NCBI RefSeq assembly: GCF_002128405.1
Contig: NZ_NETJ01000002.1
Location: forward strand, 186,001 to 250,000
Direction of reading: 5' to 3'
Source of the DNA: Gottfriedia solisilvae
Lineage (GTDB): Bacteria; Bacillota; Bacilli; Bacillales; Bacillaceae_G
DNA length: 64,000 nucleotides
Part shown: positions 8,187 through 17,507 of the stretch, in pieces
How positions within the stretch are numbered: position 1 is the first letter of the stretch
Layout of the letters: every line of letters starts with the position of its first letter
The notes under the pieces: generated by a model
Told to the model about the DNA's origin: nothing
What the model saw: only the letters and a program-made list of their open reading frames with translations
Databases searched by the model: none
Program-made: the position numbers and the translations under genes

Positions 8187-9677
8187 ATGGTTGATCAAAA
8201 CACGATGACTTTTGAGAAGTTAATAACTCTTGCAAAAAAATCTAGAGATTTTAGTCAAATAGAGAATAGGGTTAACGATACGAAAGTACTGATTTCATAC
8301 TTTTCTACTTTAGTTAATCATGAACTTATGCAAACTTCGTTTCTTTCAAACCTTAACGTTAAAGACAAGAATCTTAAGATAAAATCATTAAAAGACTTAC
8401 AAGAATTATTGCCACTTTCAGAGATGAGTATCACAAATGATATTGTGGAAATTGAAAATAAGCTGTATAAAGGCCAATTAATTGTACAAATCGAAAACGA
8501 CGCATCTAATTTTCTATTAATAAATATAAATAGTTGCCAAACTGGATTAAGACAATTTAATGATTCAGAGAATGAGTTTAGTGTTGTTGGCCCGAAAATG
8601 GGTTTTGTAGAAGACATTGATACGAATATGAACCTATTAAGGAGAAAGATTAATTCTCCTAAGCTTGTCATTGAAGAAATCCTGATTGGCTCTTTATCAA
8701 ATACCCGCGTCATGATTGTTTATATGGATGGAATAACAAGTGAACAACATATTAATACTGTTAGAGAAAGATTGTCGGATGTTGATATTGACATTGTTTG
8801 GGATACTTCTCTACTTGATCAAGTCATTAGGGATAATCAAAATACGCCATTCCCACTTTATTTATCGACTGAGAGAATTGATCGGATAACGTATACCATT
8901 GTAAATGGACAAGTCGCCATTTTTAGTGATGGAACACCTTATGCGATTTCAGGCCCTTCAACTTTATTTGATTTTTTTATTTCACCAGAAGATTATTATT
9001 TGAATTGGGTATTAGGATCATTTTTTCGATTCATTCGGATTATGGGTGTATTTTTTTCTATTTTCACTTCCTCGATTTATGTAGCGGTATTAACGTTTCA
9101 TTATGAAATGATCCCTAAAGATTTATTAGGACCACTCATTGAATCTAGAGCAAACGTACCATTCCCACCAATTTTAGAAGTAATATTTTTGGAATTAACA
9201 ATCGAGTTGTTAAGGGAAGCGGGAGCAAGATTACCAACTAAAGTTGGACAAACACTAGGAATTGTTGGCGGTATTGTCATTGGTCAAGCGGCAGTAGCTG
9301 CTGCGTTAACTAGTAATATTCTATTAATTATAGTTGCTCTTTCAGCACTATCATCTTTTACAACGCCAATTTTTGTTATGTCAAATACGATTCGGGTTCT
9401 AAGATTTATTTTTATCGTATTGGCATCTTGCTTGGGTGGTTTAGGAATCATATTAGGCTTCGTTTTCTTGTTAGCTCATTTATTTAGATTAAAATCATTC
9501 GGAACACCATACTTGGTTCCACTATATCCTTTTAGACGGAACGAACTGGCTGATTCATTTATTCGTACCCCTTTTAAATTTATTAATAAAAGACCTGAGT
9601 ATCTTCGTCCAAAGGAACCTATAAAATATAGAGTGAAAAAGAAAAAGAAAACCAAAGGAGACTTGAATGATGAATAG
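8187..9677 (+). CDS. Spore germinant receptor subunit A (GerA family)
   Basis: About 496 residues. The N-terminal soluble domain is followed by the GerA core (FNDSENEFSVVGPKMGFVEDIDTNMNLLRRKI, PFPLYLSTERIDRI) and four or five membrane helices from about residue 280, with AGARLPTKVGQTLGIVGGIVIGQAAV, a hallmark of the family. The protein sits in the spore inner membrane and senses nutrients with B and C subunits. Start 8187 is preferred because aggtgg lies 9 bases upstream; the in-frame ATG at 8166 has no such site. It overlaps the next gene by 11 bases. Confidence 0.9.
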   Translation: MVDQNTMTFEKLITLAKKSRDFSQIENRVNDTKVLISYFSTLVNHELMQTSFLSNLNVKDKNLKIKSLKDLQELLPLSEMSITNDIVEIENKLYKGQLIVQIENDASNFLLININSCQTGLRQFNDSENEFSVVGPKMGFVEDIDTNMNLLRRKINSPKLVIEEILIGSLSNTRVMIVYMDGITSEQHINTVRERLSDVDIDIVWDTSLLDQVIRDNQNTPFPLYLSTERIDRITYTIVNGQVAIFSDGTPYAISGPSTLFDFFISPEDYYLNWVLGSFFRFIRIMGVFFSIFTSSIYVAVLTFHYEMIPKDLLGPLIESRANVPFPPILEVIFLELTIELLREAGARLPTKVGQTLGIVGGIVIGQAAVAAALTSNILLIIVALSALSSFTTPIFVMSNTIRVLRFIFIVLASCLGGLGIILGFVFLLAHLFRLKSFGTPYLVPLYPFRRNELADSFIRTPFKFINKRPEYLRPKEPIKYRVKKKKKTKGDLNDE

Positions 9678-10836
9678 CGTGAAAGTATACAAACAACCGA
9701 AGTTCATCATTTCAATCATAGTTACAATGGTTATTTGTTTGATCCTATCTGGCTGTATTCCTAGAAGTATTATAGATGAATTAGGGATCACACATACGAT
9801 TGGGGTTGATGCAGAAAAAGGAAAAATTATGGCAACTGTTCTTTATCCTAATTATACAAACAGTAATAAGGCGAGTATTATTAAAGCTGCAGCTGATAAT
9901 CCTGCCACATTAAAGACAAATTTGGGTCAAAAATCACAAAATCAAATTGTAATTGGTCAGATCAGAACATTCGTTTTTGGAGTTGATTATAGTAAAGCAG
10001 GAATTTCTAGAGTATTAGAAACCATTTGTAAAGATGCAAGAATTGGAAATATTACGTTCGTCATAAGCGATTCGAAGGCTGAAGACATTTTAAAAGGCAT
10101 AAAAGATGCTCCGCCTCTTTTTCTTTCACATCTAATAGAAACGAGTGTACAACACGAGGGAATACCTAAGACAAATCTACATACATTACTCGCTCAATAT
10201 TATGGAAGTGGGATCGATATTTACCTTCCAAATATTAGTTTTGATAATGAGAAACAATTACGAATGAATGGATTAGGTATTTTTAAAGGAGATAAACTTA
10301 CATTAAACGTTTCTAATAAAGAAGCATTCCTTTTTAAAATAATCAGTGAAAAAAATAAAAGAGGATATTATGATATAACGCTTCCAAAGAAAGACAATCA
10401 AAAAACAAATAAAAATAATGAAAATCAAAACGGCAAACAGAATGAAAAAAAACCAGGAAATGAAAACAATTTTGCGTTTAACTCATTATATGGGAATCAT
10501 AAAATTACCCTTCATAAAAAGGATAATGAGTATACAGTTAACGTGAATTTAAAATTAAATGTTGAATTAAAGGGTACACCAGAATCAATTAATATTGAAA
10601 AAAAGGAAGATTTTCATTACTTGCAAAAAAGTATGGAAAAAATCCTCGCAAAAGATATTGAAACCTTTTTAATAAAGCTTCAAAAAAATGAGGTTGATCC
10701 GCTTGGATTTGGTATAATCTATCGAAGTCAAAGTAAAGAATGGAATGAAAAAAATTTTTATAAGAATGTTTATCCTAAAATGAAATTTTCAGTAAAAACA
10801 GATCTAAATTTACGTCAGATGGGAGTGGGGGAATAG
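9667..10836 (+). CDS. Spore germinant receptor subunit C, lipoprotein (Ger(x)C family)
   Basis: The N terminus is a lipoprotein signal ending in LSGC, then RSIIDELGITHTIGVDA, the start of the GerC fold, and later IYLPNISFDNEKQLRMNGLGIF. The subunit is lipid-anchored on the outer face of the inner spore membrane. Unusually, residues about 238-275 form an Asn/Lys-rich low-complexity insertion before the C-terminal domain. The A-C-B gene order equals the gerK operon of B. subtilis. The start overlaps the A gene; its ribosome-binding site aaaggag lies inside that gene. Confidence 0.9.
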   Translation: MMNSVKVYKQPKFIISIIVTMVICLILSGCIPRSIIDELGITHTIGVDAEKGKIMATVLYPNYTNSNKASIIKAAADNPATLKTNLGQKSQNQIVIGQIRTFVFGVDYSKAGISRVLETICKDARIGNITFVISDSKAEDILKGIKDAPPLFLSHLIETSVQHEGIPKTNLHTLLAQYYGSGIDIYLPNISFDNEKQLRMNGLGIFKGDKLTLNVSNKEAFLFKIISEKNKRGYYDITLPKKDNQKTNKNNENQNGKQNEKKPGNENNFAFNSLYGNHKITLHKKDNEYTVNVNLKLNVELKGTPESINIEKKEDFHYLQKSMEKILAKDIETFLIKLQKNEVDPLGFGIIYRSQSKEWNEKNFYKNVYPKMKFSVKTDLNLRQMGVGE

Positions 10837-11933
10837 TGAAAAGTATTGTAAAGGAACAATTTCTAGTTTCAACCTTTTTTACTTTTTACTTAGTCCATTC
10901 CTCTCAAATTGGAATTGGTATTCTTAGTTTTCAACGTGAAATAAGTAAAGATGCTCAGCAAGATGCTTGGTTATCAGTTATCATAGCAGGTCTCTCTATT
11001 CATATACTAATTTGGTTAATCTATCGAACACTCGATCAAAAACATAATGATCTAGTTGCTGTTCATGATTTTTGTTTTGGAAAAGTGATTGGTAATATAT
11101 TATCGATTTTAGTTCTAGTATATTTTCTACTATCAGCATTTACGGTTTTTCGTACGTATATCCAGATCATTCAAGTATGGGTCTTTCCAACGATTAAAAC
11201 TTGGCAATTGGCTTTGGTATTGGGCGTCATGATTTATTATATCGTATCTGGAGGTTTCCGGATTTTAACAGGTTTTAGTGTTTGGGGAGTGATTATACCT
11301 GCTTTTTTACTATTGCTCCTTTACTTTCCACTTCAATATATGAATCCGCGCCTGTTAATGCCTGTTTTTAATCACTCTGTTAAAGAAATTCTACTTTCTA
11401 CAAAAGCGTCCATTCTTCTCTATGTAGGTTTTGAATGGATTTTTATATATTATCCTTTTATAAAGGATGCGGAAAAAGGTCAAAAGTGGGCACATCTTGC
11501 TAATGGCATTTCAACTGTTCTTTATTTAATAGTAGCAGTTGTCACCTTTATGTATATCAATCAAGATACACTTCAACATGCTACATGGGCGACACTATTC
11601 ATGACAAAGATTATTCAATTACCATTTATTGAACGATTTGAATATATTTTTATTCTCACTTGGATATTAGTCATTATTCCTACAATGTGCATCCCAATTT
11701 GGGCTTGCACGAGAATACTAAAAAGAATATCCATTAATGTGAAACCAAAAATCTCACTAGTTTTTTTCATTCTAATTATGGTAGTTGCAGCTACGTTTAT
11801 CGAAGACTTCGTAGAGGTAGATAAACTAGGTAAATTTATTTCAAACGTTGGATTTTACTTCCTTTATTTATATATTCCATTCATTTTCCTAATGAAACTA
11901 TTTAGAAATCAATTAACAAAAATGCTTAGTTAA
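10836..11933 (+). CDS. Spore germinant receptor subunit B, APC-type permease
   Basis: About 365 residues with ten hydrophobic segments. The N-terminal region SSQIGIGILSFQREISKDAQQDAW is the usual opening of GerB permeases, which bind the nutrient. It begins with GTG that overlaps the stop codon of the C gene by one base, so translation is probably coupled. A terminator follows. Confidence 0.9.
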   Translation: MKSIVKEQFLVSTFFTFYLVHSSQIGIGILSFQREISKDAQQDAWLSVIIAGLSIHILIWLIYRTLDQKHNDLVAVHDFCFGKVIGNILSILVLVYFLLSAFTVFRTYIQIIQVWVFPTIKTWQLALVLGVMIYYIVSGGFRILTGFSVWGVIIPAFLLLLLYFPLQYMNPRLLMPVFNHSVKEILLSTKASILLYVGFEWIFIYYPFIKDAEKGQKWAHLANGISTVLYLIVAVVTFMYINQDTLQHATWATLFMTKIIQLPFIERFEYIFILTWILVIIPTMCIPIWACTRILKRISINVKPKISLVFFILIMVVAATFIEDFVEVDKLGKFISNVGFYFLYLYIPFIFLMKLFRNQLTKMLS

Positions 11934-11969
11934 GCACAATGATATTTCAGTAATGAAAATAGTTGAGGC

Positions 11970-12006
11970 AAAAAAGGAGGATCTATTTTAGATTCTCTTT
12001 TTATTT
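11970..12006 (+). terminator. Terminator of the first germination operon
   Basis: Imperfect stem ggaggatct/agattctc with T-rich tail ctttttatt. Confidence 0.55.
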
Positions 12007-12104
12007 ACGATTTACTTTTTACAATTCCCCCTCCATAAATTTCCAAAACTTGTTATAATTTAAGGGAAGACTCATAATTTACACGGTGAGCAAGGAGGTA
12101 AAGT

Positions 12105-12275
12105 ATGAAGATATTAATTTGTAGTGATCTTCACATTGACTTCAATGAAAAAAAGCTAGGTATAGCATTTAATGAAGAATTTATTACTTTTGTGAAAAAG
12201 AAAGAGCCCGATTGTATTCTCGGATTTACAAGTTATTTTAGAAGAAAGTTGTGTTATTTTAGAAGTTTAAAGTAG
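12105..12275 (+). pseudogene. Metallophosphoesterase, 5' fragment
   Basis: A perfect ribosome-binding site (aaggaggt) precedes ATG and 56 codons. The first 40 (MKILICSDLHIDFNE..FVKKKEPDCIL) match the N terminus of calcineurin-like phosphoesterases, including the DLH metal motif. The frame then leaves homology before the GD and GNH motifs and stops. It is best read as a truncated gene whose translation signals remain. Confidence 0.6.
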
Positions 12276-12374
12276 AAATAGTAAAAAAGTTTTTTATTTT
12301 TAGTAGATTATTCACTTTTAACATTTGTAATATTCTATATAATTGAATTAAATACATAAAAAGGTGAGGAAACA

Positions 12375-12617
12375 ATGAATAAAATTACTAATCAAAACCC
12401 TAATACAATTGTTAAACCTGGTGATGAAATAGAGTTCATGTCAATTGAGAATAAACAAAGAGAATTGATGCCGATTTTATTAAAAGGCATCGTAACGAAA
12501 GTGATGACAAACTCGGTTATCGTTGATATGAGTAATGATCTAAATCATGTTGGATATTATGAAACTGAACATACTGTTGTAAATCATAAGAAATATAAAA
12601 TCATTACAGTGGCTTAA
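12375..12617 (+). CDS. DUF2187 family protein (YkvS-like)
   Basis: The 80-residue protein has the pattern PGDEIEFM..KGIVTKVMTNSVIVDMSND and ends TVVNHKKYKII, as in DUF2187 proteins such as B. subtilis YkvS. The fold is probably a small beta-barrel. Its function is unknown. The start follows aaaggtgagg. It is a single-gene unit. Confidence 0.7.
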   Translation: MNKITNQNPNTIVKPGDEIEFMSIENKQRELMPILLKGIVTKVMTNSVIVDMSNDLNHVGYYETEHTVVNHKKYKIITVA

Positions 12618-12738
12618 GCTGGATATTAATGATGACTCATTCAGTGAAATCCCCTGAAATAAGGAATTAATTTATTGAGATTCAAATCCTTAAAGCTAGA
12701 ATGGTTCATATGTAAATAGATGTCTAATATAAAAATTT

Positions 12739-12772
12739 AAACCGCTGAGGATATTCACCTGAGCGGTTTTTG
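12739..12772. terminator. Bidirectional terminator
   Basis: An 8-bp stem (aaaccgct/agcggttt) extended by agg/cct, flanked by A- and T-rich runs. It can serve the DUF2187 gene and the opposing 41-codon ORF. Confidence 0.8.
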
Positions 12773-12809
12773 GCTTGACTAAGTCTTACAAGTGGTCTTT
12801 TACAATATT

Positions 12810-12935
12810 TCACTTTTCACATTCATATGCAACTAATGTAACGCTTAACTCATCTTCCAGGTTTTCAATTTTACTTTTCGAATCATCAGTCAATTGTGCA
12901 ATATGAAAATCTTCATTTCTTAACTCTTTGTTCAT
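12810..12935 (-). CDS. Small acidic protein, unknown
   Basis: A 41-codon ORF (MNKELRNEDFHIAQL.. ending VAYECEK) has a good ribosome-binding site (aaggag 8 bases before ATG) and a terminator downstream. It looks helical and acidic. I do not recognise a family. The clear translation and termination signals argue that it is real. Confidence 0.5.
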   Translation of the reverse strand: MNKELRNEDFHIAQLTDDSKSKIENLEDELSVTLVAYECEK

Positions 12936-13080
12936 TTTTCATTCTCCTTATCACGAATTGGTATCATTTTCATATTTCCCATTGATGAAAAAAACTATCC
13001 TTAGGTATAAAGAACATTGGGATAGAAATTTTATTTGAATAAAAGTATTTTCAGAAACTAAATGAAAAGATAAACAAAAA

Positions 13081-13133
13081 AATAAGAGTAAAGATAGTAA
13101 GTAGTCAATTTTCTTACTATCTTTATTCTTATT
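13081..13133. terminator. Long hairpin (21-bp arms) beside the MITE
   Basis: Arms of 21 bases with a single mismatch around an 11-nt loop, with A- and T-rich flanks. The MITE at 13138 is inserted directly behind it, its target duplication overlapping the right arm by four bases. Confidence 0.7.
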
Positions 13134-13137
13134 AAAA

Positions 13138-13353
13138 GGCTCTGTAAAAAAAGAATGTTAATTTCCATTCCAGGTACTTCGCTTTCCATGGGGCGTGACT
13201 TGAGCCTCCTCGGCGAGCCTCCGGGGTCTCAAGTTTCCCGCATCTCCCAAAGGAGTCTTCGCACCTTCCATTCCAATTACTCTAGAACCAGCTATTTTCT
13301 TTTCATACTCTTAATGTATTTAACTAAAATCAACAATTAATATTAACAGAGCC
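13138..13353 (-). mobile_element. MITE copy 1, 216 bp, with 8-bp target duplication
   Basis: The element has terminal inverted repeats GGCTCTGT/ACAGAGCC that extend imperfectly over about 27 bases. It is flanked by a perfect 8-bp direct repeat TATTAAAA (13130-13137 and 13354-13361). It is the reverse complement of the copy at 58695-58910, has the same 216-bp length and differs at only a small fraction of positions. The interior is a GC-rich hairpin-forming core with no protein-coding capacity. The ends and 8-bp duplication resemble IS6-family elements, which may mobilise it; no transposase is in the window. Confidence 0.8.
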
Positions 13354-13387
13354 TATTAAAAGGAAAACAAAGGTTTTGATTTTTTTG

Positions 13388-13591
13388 TTAACAGCACCTA
13401 GAAACCTTACCGCCTTTGGCGTTGTAACGAGCTTCTTGAGCTTCACAGAAAAATTCCTTTCTAGATTTCACAGAATCATCGGGATGGCACTTTTTCATAT
13501 GCTCGACGTATGTTTCGTAGCTTGGAACGCCGACAAGAAGACTTAGGAATTGCTTTCTATACGATAAGATTTTCTTTAATTTGTTAAGCAT
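13388..13591 (-). CDS. YbdD/YjiX family protein, CstA partner
   Basis: The 67-residue protein ends with VGVPSYETYVEHMKKCHPD, EFFCEAQEARYNAKGG and RCC, the signature of the YbdD/YjiX (DUF466) family encoded next to CstA-type transporters and needed for their function in enterobacteria. The start (MLNKLKKIL) overlaps the end of cstA by 8 bases, so the two are translationally linked. The upstream extension to 13636 runs inside cstA and is not needed. Confidence 0.8.
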   Translation of the reverse strand: MLNKLKKILSYRKQFLSLLVGVPSYETYVEHMKKCHPDDSVKSRKEFFCEAQEARYNAKGGKVSRCC

Positions 13592-15665
13592 AATTTGTAA
13601 AATCTCCACCGTCACGAGGTACAGGAGTTGTCTCATGCAATGGTAATTTGTGGTTAGTAATGACTTTAATCCAAATCCTGATTGCTGAAATTAATACTGT
13701 AATGACAACTGCAATAAAAATTACACATAGTGTGGCATCAAGATAATCATTTACCAGAATTTGTTTCATTTGTGCCGGCGATGTTGCAGGTGCTAGTACT
13801 TTTCCATCATTATAGGCCTCTTTAAAAATGTTAGCATGGGCAAGGAATCCAATTTTAGGATTTTCATGGAATAATTTTTGCCAGCCAGCAGTTAGAGTGA
13901 CGATTAACAGCCATGTTGTCGGAAGCAATGTTACCCAAACATACGCTTTTTTGCCCATTTTAAAGAGGATAGTCGTACCGAGTAGCAGGGCAATAGCAGC
14001 TAACATTTGGTTAGCAATACCAAACAGCGGCCATAGTGTATTAATTCCTCCAAGCGGGTCAATAACACCTTGGTATAAGAAATAACCCCAAAACGTTACA
14101 CATAGAGCGGTTGCGATAATATTAGGAATTAAAGCATCCGTTCTAGCAAAAGGCTTATAAGCAGTCCCGATAAGATCTTGAATCATAAAACGTCCAACAC
14201 GTGTTCCTGCATCAATTGTAGTTAAAATAAAAAGTGCTTCAAAGAGGATAGCAAAGTGGTACCAAAATGCCATTAGTGCCTTTCCACCGATGACTTTGGA
14301 GAATATTACAGCCATACCGATTGCTAGCGTCGGTGCACCGCCAGTTCTTGAAAGAATGGTTTGCTCCCCAACGTCATTTGCAAGTGCTTTTAAATCATCA
14401 GGAGTGATTGTAAAGCCCCAGCTCGAAACCGTTGAAGCGGCTTGGACAACATCCGTTCCGATTAAAGCAGGTGGACTATTAATCGCAAAGTAAACGCCAG
14501 GTGTCAATACGCATGCAGCAATCATAGCCATAACTGCAACAAAAGATTCTGTCAGCATTGCTCCATATCCGATCGGACGAGCATGTGACTCACGTTCAAT
14601 CATTTTAGGGGTTGTACCTGAGGAAACCAACGCATGGAACCCAGAAACAGAGCCACAGGCAATTGTAATAAATAAAAAAGGGAAGAGATTTCCTGCAAAT
14701 ACTGGACCTGTACCGTCTATGAATTTTGTAACACCTGCCATTTCAAGGTTTGGTGCAACAATAATGATTCCTAACGCTAGGCCAAGGATCGTACCAATTT
14801 TTAAAAATGTACTCAAATAGTCACGCGGTGCTAGTAGAAGCCAAACTGGTAAGACAGATGCAATAAATCCATAAATAATCATCATAATAGCAATTGTTTC
14901 ACCTTTAAAGGTAAACATAGCTGCTAAAGTTGGATTTTCAGCGACTGTTTGTCCGAAGAATAGTGAAATTAGCAACAAGACAATACCAATTAGTGAAGCT
15001 TCTCCAACACGCCCTGGGCGAATATAACGCATATAAATTCCCATAAATATAGCGATTGGAATGGTAGCAGCAATGGTAAACATTCCCCATGGACTGCCTA
15101 CTAATGCTTTCACAACCACTAATGCTAATACAGCTAATAAAATAACCATAATTCCTAAAATACCAATCATTGAAATAATTCCTGTTACACGTCCCATTTC
15201 GTCCTTAATCATTTCACCGAGTGACTTACCATTTCGGCGCATGGAACCGAAAAGAATAATAAAGTCCTGAACAGCTCCGGCTAAAACAACACCTACTACA
15301 ATCCACAGTGTTCCAGGTAAATATCCCATTTGTGCTGCAAGAATTGGACCAACTAATGGTCCTGCACCGGCAATGGCAGCAAAGTGGTGTCCAAAGAGGA
15401 CCCATTTATTTGTCGGAACATAGTCTTTTCCATCGTTATGTATTTCAGAAGGTGTTTTACGTTTGTCATCGAGTTGAAACACTTTATTCGCAATAAACCT
15501 ACTGTAGAAACGGTAAGCAATTGCATAAACAGAAACTGCTGCTGTTAAAAGCCAAATTGCATTAATACTTTCTCCACTATTTAAGGCCATCACCGCAAAT
15601 CCTGCTGCTCCAAGTGCAGCAATTAATCCCCAGATTAAAATTGATTTAAGCGCTTTAATAAACAT
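13584..15665 (-). CDS. cstA: Carbon starvation protein A, peptide/pyruvate transporter
   Basis: A 693-residue membrane protein with about sixteen hydrophobic segments and CstA motifs such as NKWVLFGHHFAAIAGAGPLVGPILAAQ and FHALVSSGTTPKMIERESHARPIGYGAML. The family imports pyruvate or small peptides when carbon is scarce. ATG 15665 has aaaggtgg at the right distance; the frame could extend to a TTG at 15680 that lies within that site. It forms an operon with the ybdD-like gene. Confidence 0.9.
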   Translation of the reverse strand: MFIKALKSILIWGLIAALGAAGFAVMALNSGESINAIWLLTAAVSVYAIAYRFYSRFIANKVFQLDDKRKTPSEIHNDGKDYVPTNKWVLFGHHFAAIAGAGPLVGPILAAQMGYLPGTLWIVVGVVLAGAVQDFIILFGSMRRNGKSLGEMIKDEMGRVTGIISMIGILGIMVILLAVLALVVVKALVGSPWGMFTIAATIPIAIFMGIYMRYIRPGRVGEASLIGIVLLLISLFFGQTVAENPTLAAMFTFKGETIAIMMIIYGFIASVLPVWLLLAPRDYLSTFLKIGTILGLALGIIIVAPNLEMAGVTKFIDGTGPVFAGNLFPFLFITIACGSVSGFHALVSSGTTPKMIERESHARPIGYGAMLTESFVAVMAMIAACVLTPGVYFAINSPPALIGTDVVQAASTVSSWGFTITPDDLKALANDVGEQTILSRTGGAPTLAIGMAVIFSKVIGGKALMAFWYHFAILFEALFILTTIDAGTRVGRFMIQDLIGTAYKPFARTDALIPNIIATALCVTFWGYFLYQGVIDPLGGINTLWPLFGIANQMLAAIALLLGTTILFKMGKKAYVWVTLLPTTWLLIVTLTAGWQKLFHENPKIGFLAHANIFKEAYNDGKVLAPATSPAQMKQILVNDYLDATLCVIFIAVVITVLISAIRIWIKVITNHKLPLHETTPVPRDGGDFTNYA

Positions 15666-16184
15666 CGCCACCTTTTCCAAAATTTACAAGTATTATATCT
15701 TAAAATTAAGAAAATTCTAATAATTAATTCGACCTATTATGAAATAACATGTAAGTACAATCTTACCAATTTGTAAAATGATTGAATTACGTTTTGGGAG
15801 TGTAATGGGAGTCACTAGTTTTAATTTCGTTTAATCATTAATTTAATGAATGTTTTTGATTCTAGGAGAAATAAATTTAAGCTTTTTGTTAGGAATACCA
15901 ACTATAATTCAAATAATAATTTTTTTAACAACTAGTAAAAAATAAAAAGAATCTAAAACATTACAATCCATTATTAAATAAGAATATTTTATTAGTATGT
16001 CCTACCTAAATAGGGCTTTTTTAAAGTTTGTATTAATTATTTTGGTATATCAAATTCGAGAGGGAGAAGTTTTGATTCACCATACAACATGCTTTTTTAC
16101 ATTTAGATTATTGAAAATAATAGTTTACTAATGTAAGATTAAGTAATAATCAGAAAATTCTGTTATGAGAGTGAGGCGTTTTGT
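15666..16184. other. AT-rich gap between divergent genes
   Basis: The gap must carry the promoters of cstA (leftward) and the nitronate monooxygenase gene (rightward). No ORF is convincing. A short hairpin, cctacctaaataggg with following T run near 16010-16022, is too weak to call. Confidence 0.4.
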
Positions 16185-17183
16185 ATGGGTAAGAAAATTC
16201 CTGAACAATGGTGGAGTCAATTAAAATTGCCAGCCATTTCTGCTCCAATGTTTTTAGTGTCTGGACCTGAGTTAGTAGAATCAGTATGTTTGAATGGCGT
16301 GATTGGGTCTTTCCCTGCACCAAATGCTCGTCCGATTGAGCTTCTTGATCAATGGATGGGTAGTTTGAATGAGAATCTTGCTTTAGCGCGAGAAAAAGAA
16401 CCAGAGCGTAAGATTGCACCTTGGGCTATTAATATGGTCGTTCACAGTTCATATAGCCGTTTGCAAGAGGAGCTTGAACTGTTGAAAAAACATCAGCCTC
16501 AGCTTGTAATTACTTCATTAGGAAGTCCGAAAGTTGTTGTTGATATTGTACATAGCTATGGTGGACTTGTATTTTCTGATGTCAGCGATATGAAGTTTGC
16601 TAGAAAAGCGGCTGAAGCTGGGGTTGACGGTTTGATTCTAGTTTCAACAGGAGCAGGCGGACATGCAGGAAATCTAAATGGATTTGCCTTTGTTGATAGT
16701 GTACGTACATTCTGGGATGGCATTATCGTGCTTGCAGGTGGAATTTCTACAGGGAAAAGCATTTTAGCTGCACAAGCGGCAGGTGCCGATTTAGCATATA
16801 TGGGAACACGCTTCATCGTTGCTGAAGAAAGCTTGGCAAATGATGAGTACCGTCAAATGCTAGTAGATTCTACGCAAGACGATATCGTTCTGACAGATGC
16901 TTTCTCTGGGGTAAAAGCAAATATGCTAATTCCGAGTATTGTAAAAGCCGGTCTTGATCCAGCCTTATTGAAAAAGAAAGATAAAGTTGAATTTGATAGC
17001 ATGAAAAATGAAACGAGCGCAAAAGCCTGGAAAGAAATTTGGTCAGCAGGCCATGGGGTTGGTGCGATTACAAAAATCAGTTCAGCAGCTGATATTATTA
17101 GCGAGCTTGAAGTAGAGTATAATGAAGCTGTTGAAAAATTAAATGCACAGGCTGAAAAATTAAAGTCGACAGTTATTAAATAA
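16185..17183 (+). CDS. Nitronate monooxygenase, FMN TIM barrel
   Basis: The 332-residue protein starts PAISAPMFLVSGPELV and has NMVVHSSYSR, ITSLGSP, LVSTGAGGHAGN, VLAGGISTG and AYMGTRFIVAEES, which form the FMN site of class I nitronate monooxygenases (formerly 2-nitropropane dioxygenases). His in GAGGHAG is the usual catalytic base. These enzymes detoxify propionate-3-nitronate and related alkyl nitronates in the cytosol. Single gene with its own terminator. Confidence 0.85.
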   Translation: MGKKIPEQWWSQLKLPAISAPMFLVSGPELVESVCLNGVIGSFPAPNARPIELLDQWMGSLNENLALAREKEPERKIAPWAINMVVHSSYSRLQEELELLKKHQPQLVITSLGSPKVVVDIVHSYGGLVFSDVSDMKFARKAAEAGVDGLILVSTGAGGHAGNLNGFAFVDSVRTFWDGIIVLAGGISTGKSILAAQAAGADLAYMGTRFIVAEESLANDEYRQMLVDSTQDDIVLTDAFSGVKANMLIPSIVKAGLDPALLKKKDKVEFDSMKNETSAKAWKEIWSAGHGVGAITKISSAADIISELEVEYNEAVEKLNAQAEKLKSTVIK

Positions 17184-17214
17184 GGTAAATTTGAAAGCGT
17201 TTTAGTAATGGATC

Positions 17215-17251
17215 AAAACACTTCGGAAAACTTTTTCTGAAGTGTTTTTTT
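17215..17251 (+). terminator. Terminator of the nitronate monooxygenase gene
   Basis: Stem aaaacacttc/gaagtgtttt extended by gaaaa/ttttt, with T run. Confidence 0.8.
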
Positions 17252-17372
17252 ATGTATTTTAATTTGTTGAAAAATAGTCATTTAATGAACACAACTTCCA
17301 TCATTTTCTTCTAATTATATATGTTAATATTTTCACAAATTATATTCGGTAATATGTAGATTGGAGGATTTT

Positions 17373-17507
17373 ATGAAAGAAAATACAAAAATGTGGTGGA
17401 GTATTGCATTTTTATTATTCGTGGTCAGTATTGGAGCTGTATTAAAGATGATGGACGTTCCACCTTATGGGATTGAATTTATGAAGGATCTTTTTAATTT
17501 AAAATGA
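17373..17507 (+). CDS. Small membrane protein (44 aa), unknown
   Basis: ATG follows ttggagg at 8 bases. The product MKENTKMWWSIAFLLFVV.. has one transmembrane helix and a polar C terminus (PPYGIEFMKDLFNLK). No family was recognised. Its stop overlaps the start of the next tiny ORF as ATGA, so the two are probably translated together. Confidence 0.5.
   Translation: MKENTKMWWSIAFLLFVVSIGAVLKMMDVPPYGIEFMKDLFNLK

Noticed and set aside
13155-13340. ORF of 61 codons inside MITE copy 1
   Set aside because: It lies wholly inside the repeat, has no ribosome-binding site, and the same frame is not kept in copy 2; coding potential is an accident of the GC-rich core.
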